A stretch of DNA of 64,000 bases from JANQSP01 sp965237565 (GCA_965237565.1 OZ250145.1:868001-932000); one strand, 5' to 3'. Counted from the stretch's first letter, positions 17,667 to 27,040 are shown. Program-made: numbers and translations. The notes: generated by a model from the sequence alone, not told the origin.

Positions 17667-20600
17667 ATGCCAATCCGAAAGGGAATAAAAAAAGTTGTTA
17701 TCTTGGGAAGCGGTCCCATTGTCATTGGACAAGCTTGCGAATTTGATTATTCAGGAACACAGGCCTGCAAAGCTTTGATGGAAAAAGGCTTGGAAGTAAT
17801 CCTCATTAATTCCAATCCAGCGACCATCATGACGGATCCAGAGCTGAGTACGCGGGTCTATATCGAACCTTTGAAAGTAGAATTTGTTGAAAGGGTTTTA
17901 AAGTTAGAAAAACCCTGTGCCATCATTCCTACCTTGGGGGGCCAAACAGCTCTCAACCTAGCTTTGCAACTGAGTAAAAAGGGCATCTTAAAGAAGTGGA
18001 ACATTCGGCTTTTGGGAGCTAGTTCAAAAGTGATTCGTCGAGCCGAAAACAGAGAGGAATTTCGACAACTTCTAAAAAAAGTGAAGGCTCGTTATCCAAA
18101 AAGTGTTTTGGTCAAAACATTTAAGCAGGGGATGGAGGCCATTGAGGAGCTTTCTTTTCCAGTTGTTTTACGGCCGAACTACACACTAGGAGGGAGTGGA
18201 AGCGGTGTAGCGAATTCGGTAGAAGAATACGAAAAAAAATTGGTTTCAGCTTTAAAAGAAAGTCCCACTAGAGAAGTGCTTGTGGAGAGCAGTTTGCTGG
18301 GTTGGAAGGAATTTGAGTTGGAAATCATGCGAGATCGAGCAGGAACTTTTGTCGTGGTGTGTTCTATAGAAAATATAGATCCCTGTGGCGTTCATACGGG
18401 AGATAGCTGTTCGGTATCGCCACAACAAACTTTATCGGATCGGGAATACCAAGCTATGCGAGATGAAGCCGAACAAATTGTCTCGGCTGTAGGAGTAGAA
18501 ACGGGCGGAGCCAACATCCAATTTGCCGTTCATCCCACAACAAGAGAACGTTTGGTTATAGAAATGAATCCTCGCGTGAGTCGTTCTTCTGCCCTAGCGA
18601 GCAAGGCGACTGGTTTTCCCATCGCCAAAATTGCTTCCTTGGTTGCCGTGGGTTTTACGATGGATGAGATCGAAAATGACATTACAAAAACGACTCCTTC
18701 TTGCTACGAACCTGCGCTGGATTACGTTGTGGTCAAAATTCCTCGCTTTGATTTCGAAAAGTTTGAAGGTTCAAAAGATATTCTCAATACCCAAATGAAA
18801 AGTGTGGGGGAGGCCATGGGCATTGGGAGAACTTTTTCAGAAGCCTTTATGAAGGCTATTTTATCACTGGAAAAAAATCAGAATTTGATGGCTCACATTC
18901 CTTTTTCTGAAAAAGGGCTCACTTATCCCAACAGCCAAAGAATTTATTATATTTTTCAAGCCTTTCGAGAGGGTCTCTCTGTGGAACAAGTCCATGAGTG
19001 GACGCAAATAGATTTTTGGTTCTTGGATCATTTTCATCGCTTCATTCAATTGGAAAAAAAAGCAAAGCAAGAGGAAAAATTAAGTGCTGATTTTTTGTTT
19101 TTGGCGAAACGTTTTGGCGTTTCTGATTTTTTGTTAGCTTGTTGGTTTGAGAAAAAAGAAAAACAGATTCGTCACATGAGATGGAAGTACGACATCACAC
19201 CTGTTTTTTATCAAGTGGACACTTGTGCAGGAGAGTTTGCTTCTTCCACTCCCTATTATTATTCCACTTACTGGAGCCGAAAAGGAGTGAAGAGAAAGAA
19301 TAAAAAATCACGAGATACGGTTGTCATCTTGGGCAGTGGTCCGAACCGCATTGGCCAAGGGATTGAGTTTGATTATTCTTGTGTTCGGAGTGTAAAAAAA
19401 TTCAAAGAACTTGGTTACAAAACGGTCATCATCAATTCCAACCCTGAAACCGTTTCTACGGATTATGACACAGCGGATGAATTATTTTTTGAACCTCTCA
19501 CGGAAGAACACACAATAGAAATTTTAAAATTTGTGCAACCCCTTGGCTTTTGTCCCCAAATTGGAGGACAGACACCCATTCAACTAAGTCCTGTATTGGT
19601 GCGAGAGAAGTTTTCTCTCATTGGTTCTTCGATCAAGAGCATTGATTTGGCAGAAGATCGAGGAAAATTTGCTTCTCTTTGTTCTGAATTGGGGCTGAAA
19701 GTTCCCCATTCCAGTGTGGTCACCAATTTCAAGAAAGCCTCTCGTTCGGTGGAATCTCTCAGGTACCCGGTCATCTGCCGTCCCAGTTATGTGTTGGGCG
19801 GAAGACGGATGGAGATCATTCAAAATAAAGAGGAATTACAGGCATATTTTGATCGTCATCGACTTTTCATTTCTGCTGACAATCCCTGCTTGGTAGATGA
19901 ATTCTTGGATCATTTTCTGGAAGTGGATGTGGATTTGGTTTGTGGCCTAGATTGGGCGGTCATTGGCGGTATTTTGGAACACATTGAGGGAACGGGAGTA
20001 CATAGTGGTGACAGCATGGGAGTGACTCCTCCTCAACGCTTGGGAGAAAAAATGATAAAAAAAATCGAGCGCATTTCGATTGCTTTGGCTCGTCATTTAA
20101 ACATTTCCGGTTTCTTGAATCTCCAACTGGCTATTAAGGGAAACGATATCTATATTTTGGAGGCCAATCCTAGAAGTTCTCGGAGCGTGCCATTTTTGTC
20201 CAAAGCCACGAGAGTGCCATTGGTGGATCTAGCCGTTTTGGCAATGATGGGCTGGCCGTCTAAGATGGTTCGTCCGGGGCGCTATCGTTGGAGGGATCAA
20301 CAATATGTTTCTGTGAAAGGGGTCGTTTTTCCATTTCAGAAATTTGAAGACGTAGATACGATTTTGGGTCCTGAGATGAAATCCATTGGAGAAGTCATGG
20401 GAAGGGGAAGAGATTACCCGGAGGCGATTTTGAAAGCTTTGCATTCTTCTAAATTCCATTTGCCCCGGAAGGGGGAGGTCTTTTTTTCTTTAAGAGATAA
20501 GGACAAAGAAGACCTCTTGCTCACTGCTAAACAATTGCTCGAAATGGGATATAGCCTATCAGCTACGAAGGGAACGGCTCATTTTTTTCAAAGCAAAGGA

Positions 20601-20894
20601 GTGTCTTGTTTGCGAGTCAAAAAAGTCCATGAAGGACGACCCCACTGCGTGGACCGCATTCGTTCTGGACAAGTGGCTTTTGTGGTGAATACGACTTCGG
20701 GAAAACGCTCCATTGAGATCAGCTTCAGCATCCGACGAAGCTGTTTGGATCAGGGTGTGCCATGCATCACTGAGAGAGAAGTGGCTCAGTCAGTGGTATC
20801 TGCCTTGCACAAAACGAAAAAGGAAAGTGTCGTTGTGCGAGCCCTAGAGGCCATGCTTCCCACGGTTTTGGTCAAGCAGAAAGAAATTTTGTAA
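17667..20894 (+). CDS. carB: Carbamoyl-phosphate synthase large subunit
   Basis: A 1075-residue protein of normal length with two homologous ATP-grasp halves: VVILGSGPIVIGQACEFDYS at the start and VVILGSGPNRIGQGIEFDYS at about residue 550. The C-terminal MGS-like domain is present, with TAKQLLEMGYSLSATKGTAH. ATG 17667 follows the carA TAG at once; a longer frame open from 17613 inside carA is not needed. It makes carbamoyl phosphate for PyrB and for arginine synthesis. Confidence 0.97.
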   Translation: MPIRKGIKKVVILGSGPIVIGQACEFDYSGTQACKALMEKGLEVILINSNPATIMTDPELSTRVYIEPLKVEFVERVLKLEKPCAIIPTLGGQTALNLALQLSKKGILKKWNIRLLGASSKVIRRAENREEFRQLLKKVKARYPKSVLVKTFKQGMEAIEELSFPVVLRPNYTLGGSGSGVANSVEEYEKKLVSALKESPTREVLVESSLLGWKEFELEIMRDRAGTFVVVCSIENIDPCGVHTGDSCSVSPQQTLSDREYQAMRDEAEQIVSAVGVETGGANIQFAVHPTTRERLVIEMNPRVSRSSALASKATGFPIAKIASLVAVGFTMDEIENDITKTTPSCYEPALDYVVVKIPRFDFEKFEGSKDILNTQMKSVGEAMGIGRTFSEAFMKAILSLEKNQNLMAHIPFSEKGLTYPNSQRIYYIFQAFREGLSVEQVHEWTQIDFWFLDHFHRFIQLEKKAKQEEKLSADFLFLAKRFGVSDFLLACWFEKKEKQIRHMRWKYDITPVFYQVDTCAGEFASSTPYYYSTYWSRKGVKRKNKKSRDTVVILGSGPNRIGQGIEFDYSCVRSVKKFKELGYKTVIINSNPETVSTDYDTADELFFEPLTEEHTIEILKFVQPLGFCPQIGGQTPIQLSPVLVREKFSLIGSSIKSIDLAEDRGKFASLCSELGLKVPHSSVVTNFKKASRSVESLRYPVICRPSYVLGGRRMEIIQNKEELQAYFDRHRLFISADNPCLVDEFLDHFLEVDVDLVCGLDWAVIGGILEHIEGTGVHSGDSMGVTPPQRLGEKMIKKIERISIALARHLNISGFLNLQLAIKGNDIYILEANPRSSRSVPFLSKATRVPLVDLAVLAMMGWPSKMVRPGRYRWRDQQYVSVKGVVFPFQKFEDVDTILGPEMKSIGEVMGRGRDYPEAILKALHSSKFHLPRKGEVFFSLRDKDKEDLLLTAKQLLEMGYSLSATKGTAHFFQSKGVSCLRVKKVHEGRPHCVDRIRSGQVAFVVNTTSGKRSIEISFSIRRSCLDQGVPCITEREVAQSVVSALHKTKKESVVVRALEAMLPTVLVKQKEIL

Positions 20895-20902
20895 AAAAAA
20901 TA

Positions 20903-20931
20903 TTCACAAAAGGGTAGCATTTTCTTAGAAT
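20903..20931 (+). promoter_or_regulatory. Candidate promoter of the pilus ABC/pil cluster
   Basis: TTCACA at 20903-20908, a 17-base spacer and TAGAAT at 20926-20931. The predicted start is about 20938-20939, which is the A of the ATG of the ABC ATPase gene. No Shine-Dalgarno sequence precedes that ATG, so a leaderless transcript is implied. Confidence 0.55.
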
Positions 20932-20938
20932 TTTTTTG

Positions 20939-21868
20939 ATGCCAATACTTGATGTAAAAGATCTAAAGAAAAGTTTTAAGGAGGGAGTGTTTTCTCCAGA
21001 GAAAAAAGTGTTGTCTGGAGTGAGCTTTTCCATCGATAGGGAAGCCACGACCGGTTTCTTGGGAGTGAATGGATCAGGAAAGACCACCACTTTGAAGTGT
21101 GTTTTGGGATTGATCAAGCCGGACCAAGGAGATATTTCCTTTTTCGATCAGCTCCCCTTGTCTCGTACTGTTTTGGAAAGAGTGGGTTTTTTACCTGAGC
21201 ATCCTTGTTTTTATGAATTTCTCACTGGCGAAGAATTGCTCATTTTTTATGGTCGGCTCTGCACTTCCATGAAATGGGCGGATATAAAATCACGTGCAAG
21301 GTCTTTGTTAAAACAACTCAATCTCTATGACGCTAAGGATCAAAAGATCAAAGTCTACTCCAAGGGAATGTTACAAAGGGTGGGTTTAGCAGGAGCTTTG
21401 ATCCATGAGCCAGAGTTCATTGTATTGGATGAGCCAATGGCTGGGCTGGACCCTGATGGACGTTTTTATGTGGGAGAATTGATTCAAAACATGGCCCAAA
21501 AGGGAATAACCATTTTTTTCAGTTCCCATCTTCTCTACGATGTGGAGAGGCTGTGTAAAAATTTGGTTGTGCTAAAAAATGGTTCGGTTGCTTACGAAGG
21601 CCCTGTGCAAAATTTGCTGGACCAAATCGAAGGCAAGCGCCAAATCATGTATTCACAAGATGGGCAGAAAAAAACTATTTTTGTGCGAACAGTGACGGAT
21701 TGCCAGAAAGAAATTGATCGTCTCAGAAGAATGAAGTGCGAGATTTTAAAAGTGCAATTGGATAAAAAAAATCTGGAACAAGCTTTTATTGAATTGGCCC
21801 ATGGAGAGAAGAGCAAAGAGGGAGAAACCCATAAAGAAAATAGCAAAGAAGGGGAGTCTCATTCATGA
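20939..21868 (+). CDS. pilH: ABC transporter ATP-binding protein, PilH-like
   Basis: A 309-residue ABC ATPase: Walker A GVNGSGKTT, signature region YSKGMLQRVGLA (a variant of LSGGQ), Walker B FIVLDEPMAGLDPDG and a switch His in FFSSHLLYDVERL. A Lys/Glu/His-rich C-terminal tail has two similar short runs (KSKEGETHKE and NSKEGESHS). It pairs with the next permease through an ATGA overlap and heads a block of permease, prepilin peptidase and pilMNOPQ, the order of pilH-pilI-pilD-pilM-Q in Myxococcus, where this ABC system is needed for pilus assembly. The pilH name rests on that order. Confidence 0.8.
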   Translation: MPILDVKDLKKSFKEGVFSPEKKVLSGVSFSIDREATTGFLGVNGSGKTTTLKCVLGLIKPDQGDISFFDQLPLSRTVLERVGFLPEHPCFYEFLTGEELLIFYGRLCTSMKWADIKSRARSLLKQLNLYDAKDQKIKVYSKGMLQRVGLAGALIHEPEFIVLDEPMAGLDPDGRFYVGELIQNMAQKGITIFFSSHLLYDVERLCKNLVVLKNGSVAYEGPVQNLLDQIEGKRQIMYSQDGQKKTIFVRTVTDCQKEIDRLRRMKCEILKVQLDKKNLEQAFIELAHGEKSKEGETHKENSKEGESHS

Positions 21869-22632
21869 AGAATATTTTTCTTATTTCCTCTAATACAGTG
21901 AAGGAGATTCGGCGACACAAAATTTTTTATGCCCTAGGAGCCATCACACTTGCTATGATGGGTCTGGGCATTGTACTGGGTCCCCTAAGTTTGAGTGAAA
22001 AAATTCGTCTTAGCATCGATTTTGCGTTCACGGCCTGTCACATTGGCCTAGTCTTGATCACGATTTATTTCGGAAGCACTCTCATTTCTCAAGAGATTGA
22101 AAAGAAAACAGTGATCACCTTGTTCGTAAAGCCTGTTTCAAGATTGGAATTTATTTTAGGCAAATTCATCGGACTTTCCATCATCTTGCTGGGCGCTTTG
22201 TTTTTGCTGGCTTCTTTAGTTGTGCTGGTTTATTTGTTTTATGGACAGAATTTAACTTTGACGGTATTCATTGCCATTTCTGGCATTTTTTTGGAGTCCT
22301 TGATTTTGTTGGCCCTGTGTTTTTTCTTTAGTAGCCTAACCTCTTCTTTTCTTGTTCTTGTTTTTTCTTTTTTTGTCTTTGTTATTGGGCACTCAACAAA
22401 TGGGGTGGTATTTTTTGCAGAGAAAATGCCAGAGGGCTGGTTCAAAACGATTGTATCCAAGCTGGTTTATTTCTTTCCGAATTTTGAAAAAATGAATTGG
22501 CGATCCAATGCTTTGTATGGAGATTCTGTTTCCGGTAATGAATGGCTTTTGACGAGTTTCTATAGCTTGTCTTGGATTGTTTGTCTCATTGTTCTTACCA
22601 ACTTCTTTTTCAAAAGAAAAAATATTGCTTAA
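21865..22632 (+). CDS. pilI: ABC-2-type permease, PilI-like
   Basis: A 255-residue membrane protein with about six hydrophobic helices (for example ~20-40, 55-75, 95-125 and 130-170) and the motif SQEIEKKTVITLFVKPVSR typical of ABC-2 permeases between the second and third helices. It begins in an ATGA overlap with its ATPase. By position it corresponds to the pilus-assembly permease of myxobacterial pil clusters. A pilG-like accessory gene is not found beside it here. Confidence 0.78.
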   Translation: MKNIFLISSNTVKEIRRHKIFYALGAITLAMMGLGIVLGPLSLSEKIRLSIDFAFTACHIGLVLITIYFGSTLISQEIEKKTVITLFVKPVSRLEFILGKFIGLSIILLGALFLLASLVVLVYLFYGQNLTLTVFIAISGIFLESLILLALCFFFSSLTSSFLVLVFSFFVFVIGHSTNGVVFFAEKMPEGWFKTIVSKLVYFFPNFEKMNWRSNALYGDSVSGNEWLLTSFYSLSWIVCLIVLTNFFFKRKNIA

Positions 22633-22657
22633 TTTTCATTTTTTTTCCTCATACTGG

Positions 22658-23407
22658 ATGTATTTTCTCTTCGCAATTTTGGGTCTTTTGGCCGGCCGGT
22701 TCAGTGCTCTGTTGGCAGAGACAGTGTCAAAGGATGGATACTATGACCGAAAATTGTTTCCTCTTTTTTTGGAGTGTCAAAAAAAATGGGGATACTTGCC
22801 TCTTTCTTGGCCAATCAAAATATTGCAAAATGAAAGACCGCCCCTAAGGCCTTTCCTTCTGGAAATACTGATGGCAGGGCTATTTGTTTCCTTGTTTCAT
22901 TTTGTGTCATGGGAATATGTTCTCATTGAATATTTGCTTTTTATCTTTGCTTTGGTAACAGCTAGCACCATTGATATGGAGCATATGGTTTTACCAGACT
23001 TCTTTACTTTGTCTGGTATTGTCATTGGCCTATTGGGAGCAATTTTGAACCCAGAGACGGGACGTGACTTCTTACCTTCCTTGGCTGGAGTTTTGATGGG
23101 AGGTGGATTTTTGTGGTTCATCTCCTTTTGCTACTACCTGCTTCGCAAAGAAGAAGGATTGGGAGGGGGAGACATTAAGCTCATTGCTTGGATTGGGGCT
23201 GTTTTGACATGGAGAGCTGTGCCTTTTGTAATTTTGCTCTCTTGTTTTGTGGGGGTGATTGCCAGCCTATTCAGTCTGCTAAAATCCCATAAATCTTGGT
23301 TGAAACAAGGGATTCCCTTCGGTCCCTACCTTTCTTTTTCCGCCATTATTTACATATTTTACGGTCAGGAGTTGTCTCGTATCTATCTTTCCTTTCTCTA
23401 CTTGTGA
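22658..23407 (+). CDS. pilD: Prepilin peptidase (type IV leader peptidase), short form
   Basis: About 249 residues and largely hydrophobic. Both catalytic aspartates of the A24 aspartic peptidases are present: TIDMEHMVLPDFF and GLGGGDIKLIAW. The C-terminal GIPFGPYLSFSA motif is typical. It cleaves type IV prepilin leaders at the inner membrane. The cytoplasmic N-terminal region normally holds two CxxC pairs; here it has only one Cys, so the zinc-binding part is absent, as in some other short members. ATG 22658 was chosen because the family's N-terminal helix begins there; TTG 22625, overlapping the permease stop, is an alternative. Confidence 0.85.
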   Translation: MYFLFAILGLLAGRFSALLAETVSKDGYYDRKLFPLFLECQKKWGYLPLSWPIKILQNERPPLRPFLLEILMAGLFVSLFHFVSWEYVLIEYLLFIFALVTASTIDMEHMVLPDFFTLSGIVIGLLGAILNPETGRDFLPSLAGVLMGGGFLWFISFCYYLLRKEEGLGGGDIKLIAWIGAVLTWRAVPFVILLSCFVGVIASLFSLLKSHKSWLKQGIPFGPYLSFSAIIYIFYGQELSRIYLSFLYL

Positions 23408-23487
23408 AACTCCTTTGGGGAGCAAGAAAAGGCACTTTGTAAGAATCATGACGAAATAGATAGATAAATATCATTGCGAAGCAATAT

Positions 23488-23516
23488 TTGACATTTTCCC
23501 AGACTTTGGTTCTAAT
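23488..23516 (+). promoter_or_regulatory. Candidate sigma-70-type promoter of pilM
   Basis: A perfect TTGACA at 23488-23493, a 17-base spacer and TCTAAT at 23511-23516 (5 of 6 to TATAAT). The start would fall near 23523, at the edge of the AAGGAAG ribosome-binding site (23522-23528) before ATG 23536. It lies in the only gap of over 100 bases between the ABC/peptidase genes and pilM, so pilMNOPQ may have its own promoter. Confidence 0.55.
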
Positions 23517-23535
23517 TTTATAAGGAAGTCATGGA

Positions 23536-24597
23536 ATGAATTTGAGATCACTATTCGGTCCGAAAAGGATGGTGGCTCTGGATATAGGAAGCCACACGAT
23601 CAAACTCGCTCAGTTTTTGCGAAAAAAGCGAAAGCCTTTTTTGGAGAAGTTTGCTTTGCTGCCAGTGCCGGATGAATGTGTTGAGCAGGGTGAGCTTGTG
23701 AATCTGGATCCTTTGGTGAAAATTTTGCCAGACTTCATAAGGGAGAATACTTTGCTCAATACGGTAGCCGTGGACGTGGCCATGGGAGGTCGTTGTGTCA
23801 CTGTCAAAAAAATTGAGATTCCCAGTTCGGAAGAAGAAATACGCGATGATCTCGTTCATGTGGAGGCAAGTCAGAATTTGCTCTTTAGTATAGACGAAGT
23901 GAATTATGATTATGAAATTATGAAAAGTCCGCCATCCCAATCGGAAGATCGAATAAACGTTTTGTTGATGGCAGCAAAAAAAGATGCGGTAGAAAAATGT
24001 GAACAATTAATCTTGGACTCAGGATTTCAATGCAATTCGATTAACATGAGAGAAAATGTTCTTTGCTCTTGCGTCCGCTTGCTCAATTCGAAAGTTGTGG
24101 AAGGACAGACCACGCTTGTTTTGGATATTGGAAAATCAGGGACCTCTTTCATTGTTTTGCATGAGAGCCAATTGATTTTTGTTCGCTACATGATGATAGG
24201 CAGTGAGTTTCACACCAATGATTTGCTGAAGGAAATGAATGTGGATTACAAGGAAGCAGAGTCTTTAAAATTAAGTTACATTGCAGGGAATGAGGTGCCT
24301 CCAGAAGTGGAAAGCATCATGAAAAAAAGCGATGAGTATTTTTGTGATGAAATTTTTGTTGGGAGTGAATATTTCAAGAATCAGTATCCCACTTTGCAAT
24401 TTTCTCATTGCTATGTGACTGGGGGAGGGAGTCAGTCAAAAAATTTGGTTCAAATGATCGGGAAAAAATTTGATATTTCGGCGCAAATTTTGGATCCCTT
24501 TGAGCAACTTCAGTACGATAGTTTGTTGGGTGACTCGATAGATAATATCAAGCATTTTTCTTCGGCGGTTATTGGTTTGTATTTGGGAGGTTTGTGA
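23536..24597 (+). CDS. pilM: Type IV pilus assembly protein PilM
   Basis: A 353-residue actin-like cytoplasmic protein. The N-terminal nucleotide-binding motif MVALDIGSHTIKLAQF, the second phosphate motif TLVLDIGKSGTSFIVL and the adenosine-region VTGGGSQSKNLVQMI are visible. PilM binds the cytoplasmic tail of PilN and connects the alignment complex to the pilus motor. AAGGAAG lies eight bases before the ATG; an ATG at 23531 is out of frame. The stop overlaps the pilN start (TGATG). Confidence 0.95.
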   Translation: MNLRSLFGPKRMVALDIGSHTIKLAQFLRKKRKPFLEKFALLPVPDECVEQGELVNLDPLVKILPDFIRENTLLNTVAVDVAMGGRCVTVKKIEIPSSEEEIRDDLVHVEASQNLLFSIDEVNYDYEIMKSPPSQSEDRINVLLMAAKKDAVEKCEQLILDSGFQCNSINMRENVLCSCVRLLNSKVVEGQTTLVLDIGKSGTSFIVLHESQLIFVRYMMIGSEFHTNDLLKEMNVDYKEAESLKLSYIAGNEVPPEVESIMKKSDEYFCDEIFVGSEYFKNQYPTLQFSHCYVTGGGSQSKNLVQMIGKKFDISAQILDPFEQLQYDSLLGDSIDNIKHFSSAVIGLYLGGL

Positions 24598-25250
24598 TGA
24601 AGAGAATGGATTTGCGGAAAACAAGAGCGGCTACGATTGTCGGCGGATCAGTTGGTTTGGATGATGATGAGGATTTGGTCTTAGATAACGCTGAGCGAAA
24701 GCCCAGATTCAATTTTGATTTAACGGCTGGCCAGGTGATTTCTATAGTCGTTAAGCTGTCTATTCTTGTTTCCGGTGTTTTCGTCGTCAAATATTTTGAG
24801 GAAAAAAATATTGATCAATTCAATGCACAAAAAGCTGTGGTAACTGGTGAGTTGAGTAAATTAGAAAGCAAAAAAAAGAAATTGAAAGAGGAGATAAATA
24901 ACTTTGATTCTCTAAAGGTCAAGGCAGATGAATTTAACAATAAGTTGGGTATCATGCAGCAATTGGCACACGAAAGGTTATCAGTCGTCACAGGGCTGGA
25001 TCATATACAAACTGTGATTCCCCAAAAAGTTTGGTTAGATAAAATTATATTCTCAAAGAACACATTTCAAATTGAGGGGGTGACTACAACGAACAAAGAA
25101 CTACAGAATTTTGTAGAATCTTTGGAACAAACGGGTGTTTTCTCTAATGTGCACATGTCTCGGGTGGGTGATGACAAATCTTCTCGCGTGGGAAATGTCG
25201 GAAGTAGCTTTACAAGGAGGCAGTTTCTTGTGGAAACTGTGTTGAAATAA
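24597..25250 (+). CDS. pilN: Type IV pilus assembly protein PilN
   Basis: A 217-residue single-pass inner-membrane protein: a membrane helix at ~45-62 (VISIVVKLSILVSGVFVVKY), a coiled-coil segment rich in Lys/Glu, and a ferredoxin-like periplasmic domain containing VWLDKIIFSKNTFQIEG. PilN proteins usually begin with an INLLP-type motif that docks PilM. Here the N-terminus reads MKRMDLRKTR followed by an acidic stretch (LDDDEDLVLD), so the docking motif is diverged and the cytoplasmic tail is longer. It is coupled to pilM by TGATG. Confidence 0.88.
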   Translation: MKRMDLRKTRAATIVGGSVGLDDDEDLVLDNAERKPRFNFDLTAGQVISIVVKLSILVSGVFVVKYFEEKNIDQFNAQKAVVTGELSKLESKKKKLKEEINNFDSLKVKADEFNNKLGIMQQLAHERLSVVTGLDHIQTVIPQKVWLDKIIFSKNTFQIEGVTTTNKELQNFVESLEQTGVFSNVHMSRVGDDKSSRVGNVGSSFTRRQFLVETVLK

Positions 25251-25251
25251 T

Positions 25252-25872
25252 ATGTTGTGGTTAAAAGTACTCTCCAATTTCGGTATTGGTTTTGTGATTT
25301 TAATGAGCGGAGCAATAGCTGGTGTCTATTACGTTCTTAAGTATGATGATGGGTCTTCCATTAAAAACAAGATTGTCCAACTAGAAACGAAAAAAGATGA
25401 AACAAAAAAAAGGATTCTTTCCTTGGAAAGTGAAATAAAAGAAATCCGAGAAGTGAGTGAAACCATTAATCGAACGGGCGATGAGTTCAACAAATTTTTG
25501 CGTTTGATTCCAGAAAAATTGACTTCTTCTATAGTGCTAAATCATTTAAATAGTCTGGTAAAAAAATCAGGAGTCAGTTTAAAAGATATTAGAAGTCATA
25601 ATAGAGCTGAGAAAAAAGATTTTTATGAGAAAATAAAAATCAGCATTACAGTGGAGGGTTTTTACAATCAAGTTCTCTATTTTTTATCTCATCTCACGAG
25701 CTTGGAAGAGATCATCACGGTCGATAATTTAACAATGACCAAAACAAAAAAACGAAGGAAAGGCCGAGATGTTAATAACTTTGGTGAAATAGAGATGAGA
25801 ATGGATATTTATGGCTATCGATACGTTGTTCCTGTAGCAGAAAATAAATCAAAGAAAAAAAGAGGTAGTTAA
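25252..25872 (+). CDS. pilO: Type IV pilus assembly protein PilO
   Basis: A 206-residue protein with one N-terminal membrane helix (~8-30), a coiled coil (~35-80) and a C-terminal ferredoxin-like domain with ISITVEGFYNQVLYFLSHL, the typical PilO segment. It pairs with PilN in the inner-membrane alignment complex. It begins one base after the pilN stop. A basic tail (KKRRKGRD and KSKKKRGS) is seen near the end. Confidence 0.9.
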   Translation: MLWLKVLSNFGIGFVILMSGAIAGVYYVLKYDDGSSIKNKIVQLETKKDETKKRILSLESEIKEIREVSETINRTGDEFNKFLRLIPEKLTSSIVLNHLNSLVKKSGVSLKDIRSHNRAEKKDFYEKIKISITVEGFYNQVLYFLSHLTSLEEIITVDNLTMTKTKKRRKGRDVNNFGEIEMRMDIYGYRYVVPVAENKSKKKRGS

Positions 25873-25876
25873 AAAA

Positions 25877-27040
25877 ATGAGAACCTTTTTTCATAGTCTT
25901 CTTTACATTAGCGTAGGGCTGTCTTCTTTGTTTTGTATCCTTTGGATATTGAGCCACTTTTATTTTTTTAAATCCACGGCTATAGCGGAAGAAAATCTCT
26001 TTCCTCCGCCGGGAATTTCCGCTCCTGCCGGAGTTCCTATGCCTCCCGGAGCGAACCCGTCGAACAATTTCCCTCCTGATGCTCCTCCTAGTTCCTTTCC
26101 ACCGCCTGAAAGGAACGTGAATAATGTTCCTCCTCTTGGAGCGAACCCGTCGAACAATTTCCCTCCTGATGCTCCTCCTAGTTCTTTTCCACCGCCTGAA
26201 AGGAACGTGAATAATGTTCCTCCTCTTGGAGCGAACCCGTCGAACAATTTCCCTCCTGATGCTCCTCCTAGTTCTTTTCCACCGCCTGAAAGGAACGTGA
26301 ATAATATTCCTCCTCCCAATGCTCCTCCTCCCAATGCTCCTCCTCCCTCCTCCGTGGGTCCTCTCTTGGATAATCCAGCGATGGGGGAGCCTGGAGTCGC
26401 TCCCTTCCTCCCTCCTAGCGGGAAAGCCTCTATTGATCCTCCTGTTCCGCCTCTTCCTCCTCCAGTTTCTCAAGTCAACACGAAGGACTCGAAAACTGGT
26501 TCTGAGTTTGTACCGAAGAACTTGCAAGAACTCAGCTCAAAGGTGGTGGAAATTCATCGCCTGTTGAGAGGCTATGAGTACGATCCAGAAGATCGGAGAA
26601 ATCCATTCGTTTCTTTTGTGAACCCTGAAGAAAGGTCAAGAATTGTGCAACCAGAACAACCAGTGATTGTTTTGACCCCAGCAGAAAAATACGAATTGAG
26701 TGATATGAGGTTGATTGGTCTCAAATGGATACCGGGTGATGGAAAATCTACTGCCTTGTTCCAGACTCCAGATAACATCACGCATAGCTTGCAAAAAAAT
26801 GACCGCATTGGCAAAAATCGTGGAGTAATTTACGAGTTGAGAGAAGATGAAGTTGTCATCTTGGAACCGAGAATCAATCTAGGGGAAATTTCTTCTGATC
26901 AAGAGCTTTATACTCCCATCATTGTTCGTTTGGATCGTTGGTCGAACGGCAGTTTTTCTCCTGCTGGAGATTCTTCTCGTATTGGAAATTTTCCTTTTCC
27001 TCCTCCCGGTGCGCAAAGAACAATCAGGAGAACAAGATGA
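25877..27040 (+). CDS. pilP: Type IV pilus assembly protein PilP with long proline-rich repeat linker
   Basis: At 387 residues this is about twice the usual PilP length. A hydrophobic N-terminal segment (~8-32) without a lipobox anchors or exports it, unlike classical PilP lipoproteins. Residues ~40-200 are Pro-rich, with three tandem 30-residue repeats (GANPSNNFPPDAPPSSFPPP and the rest) plus short NAPPP repeats. The C-terminal PilP domain (~225-345) starts at YDPEDRRNPFVSF and includes LSDMRLIGLKW and HSLQKNDRIGKNRGVIYEL, which should bind PilQ. The Pro-rich part probably spans the periplasm. The stop overlaps a micro-ORF start (ATGA). Confidence 0.9.
   Translation: MRTFFHSLLYISVGLSSLFCILWILSHFYFFKSTAIAEENLFPPPGISAPAGVPMPPGANPSNNFPPDAPPSSFPPPERNVNNVPPLGANPSNNFPPDAPPSSFPPPERNVNNVPPLGANPSNNFPPDAPPSSFPPPERNVNNIPPPNAPPPNAPPPSSVGPLLDNPAMGEPGVAPFLPPSGKASIDPPVPPLPPPVSQVNTKDSKTGSEFVPKNLQELSSKVVEIHRLLRGYEYDPEDRRNPFVSFVNPEERSRIVQPEQPVIVLTPAEKYELSDMRLIGLKWIPGDGKSTALFQTPDNITHSLQKNDRIGKNRGVIYELREDEVVILEPRINLGEISSDQELYTPIIVRLDRWSNGSFSPAGDSSRIGNFPFPPPGAQRTIRRTR
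26048..26338 (+). repeat. Tandem 90-bp repeats (three copies) plus 15-bp repeats inside pilP
   Basis: Units begin at 26048, 26138 and 26228, each 90 bases, and are almost identical in DNA (one C/T difference near 26094; the third copy diverges near its end). Two 15-base units (CCTCCTCCCAATGCT) follow at 26309 and 26324. The near-identity at silent positions points to recent duplication. The repeats encode the Pro-rich periplasmic linker. Confidence 0.95.

Noticed and set aside
25772..26527. Long reverse frame (251 codons) rich in Arg across pilP
   Set aside because: It is the antisense shadow of the proline-rich repeats; the forward frame carries PilP and fits the operon.
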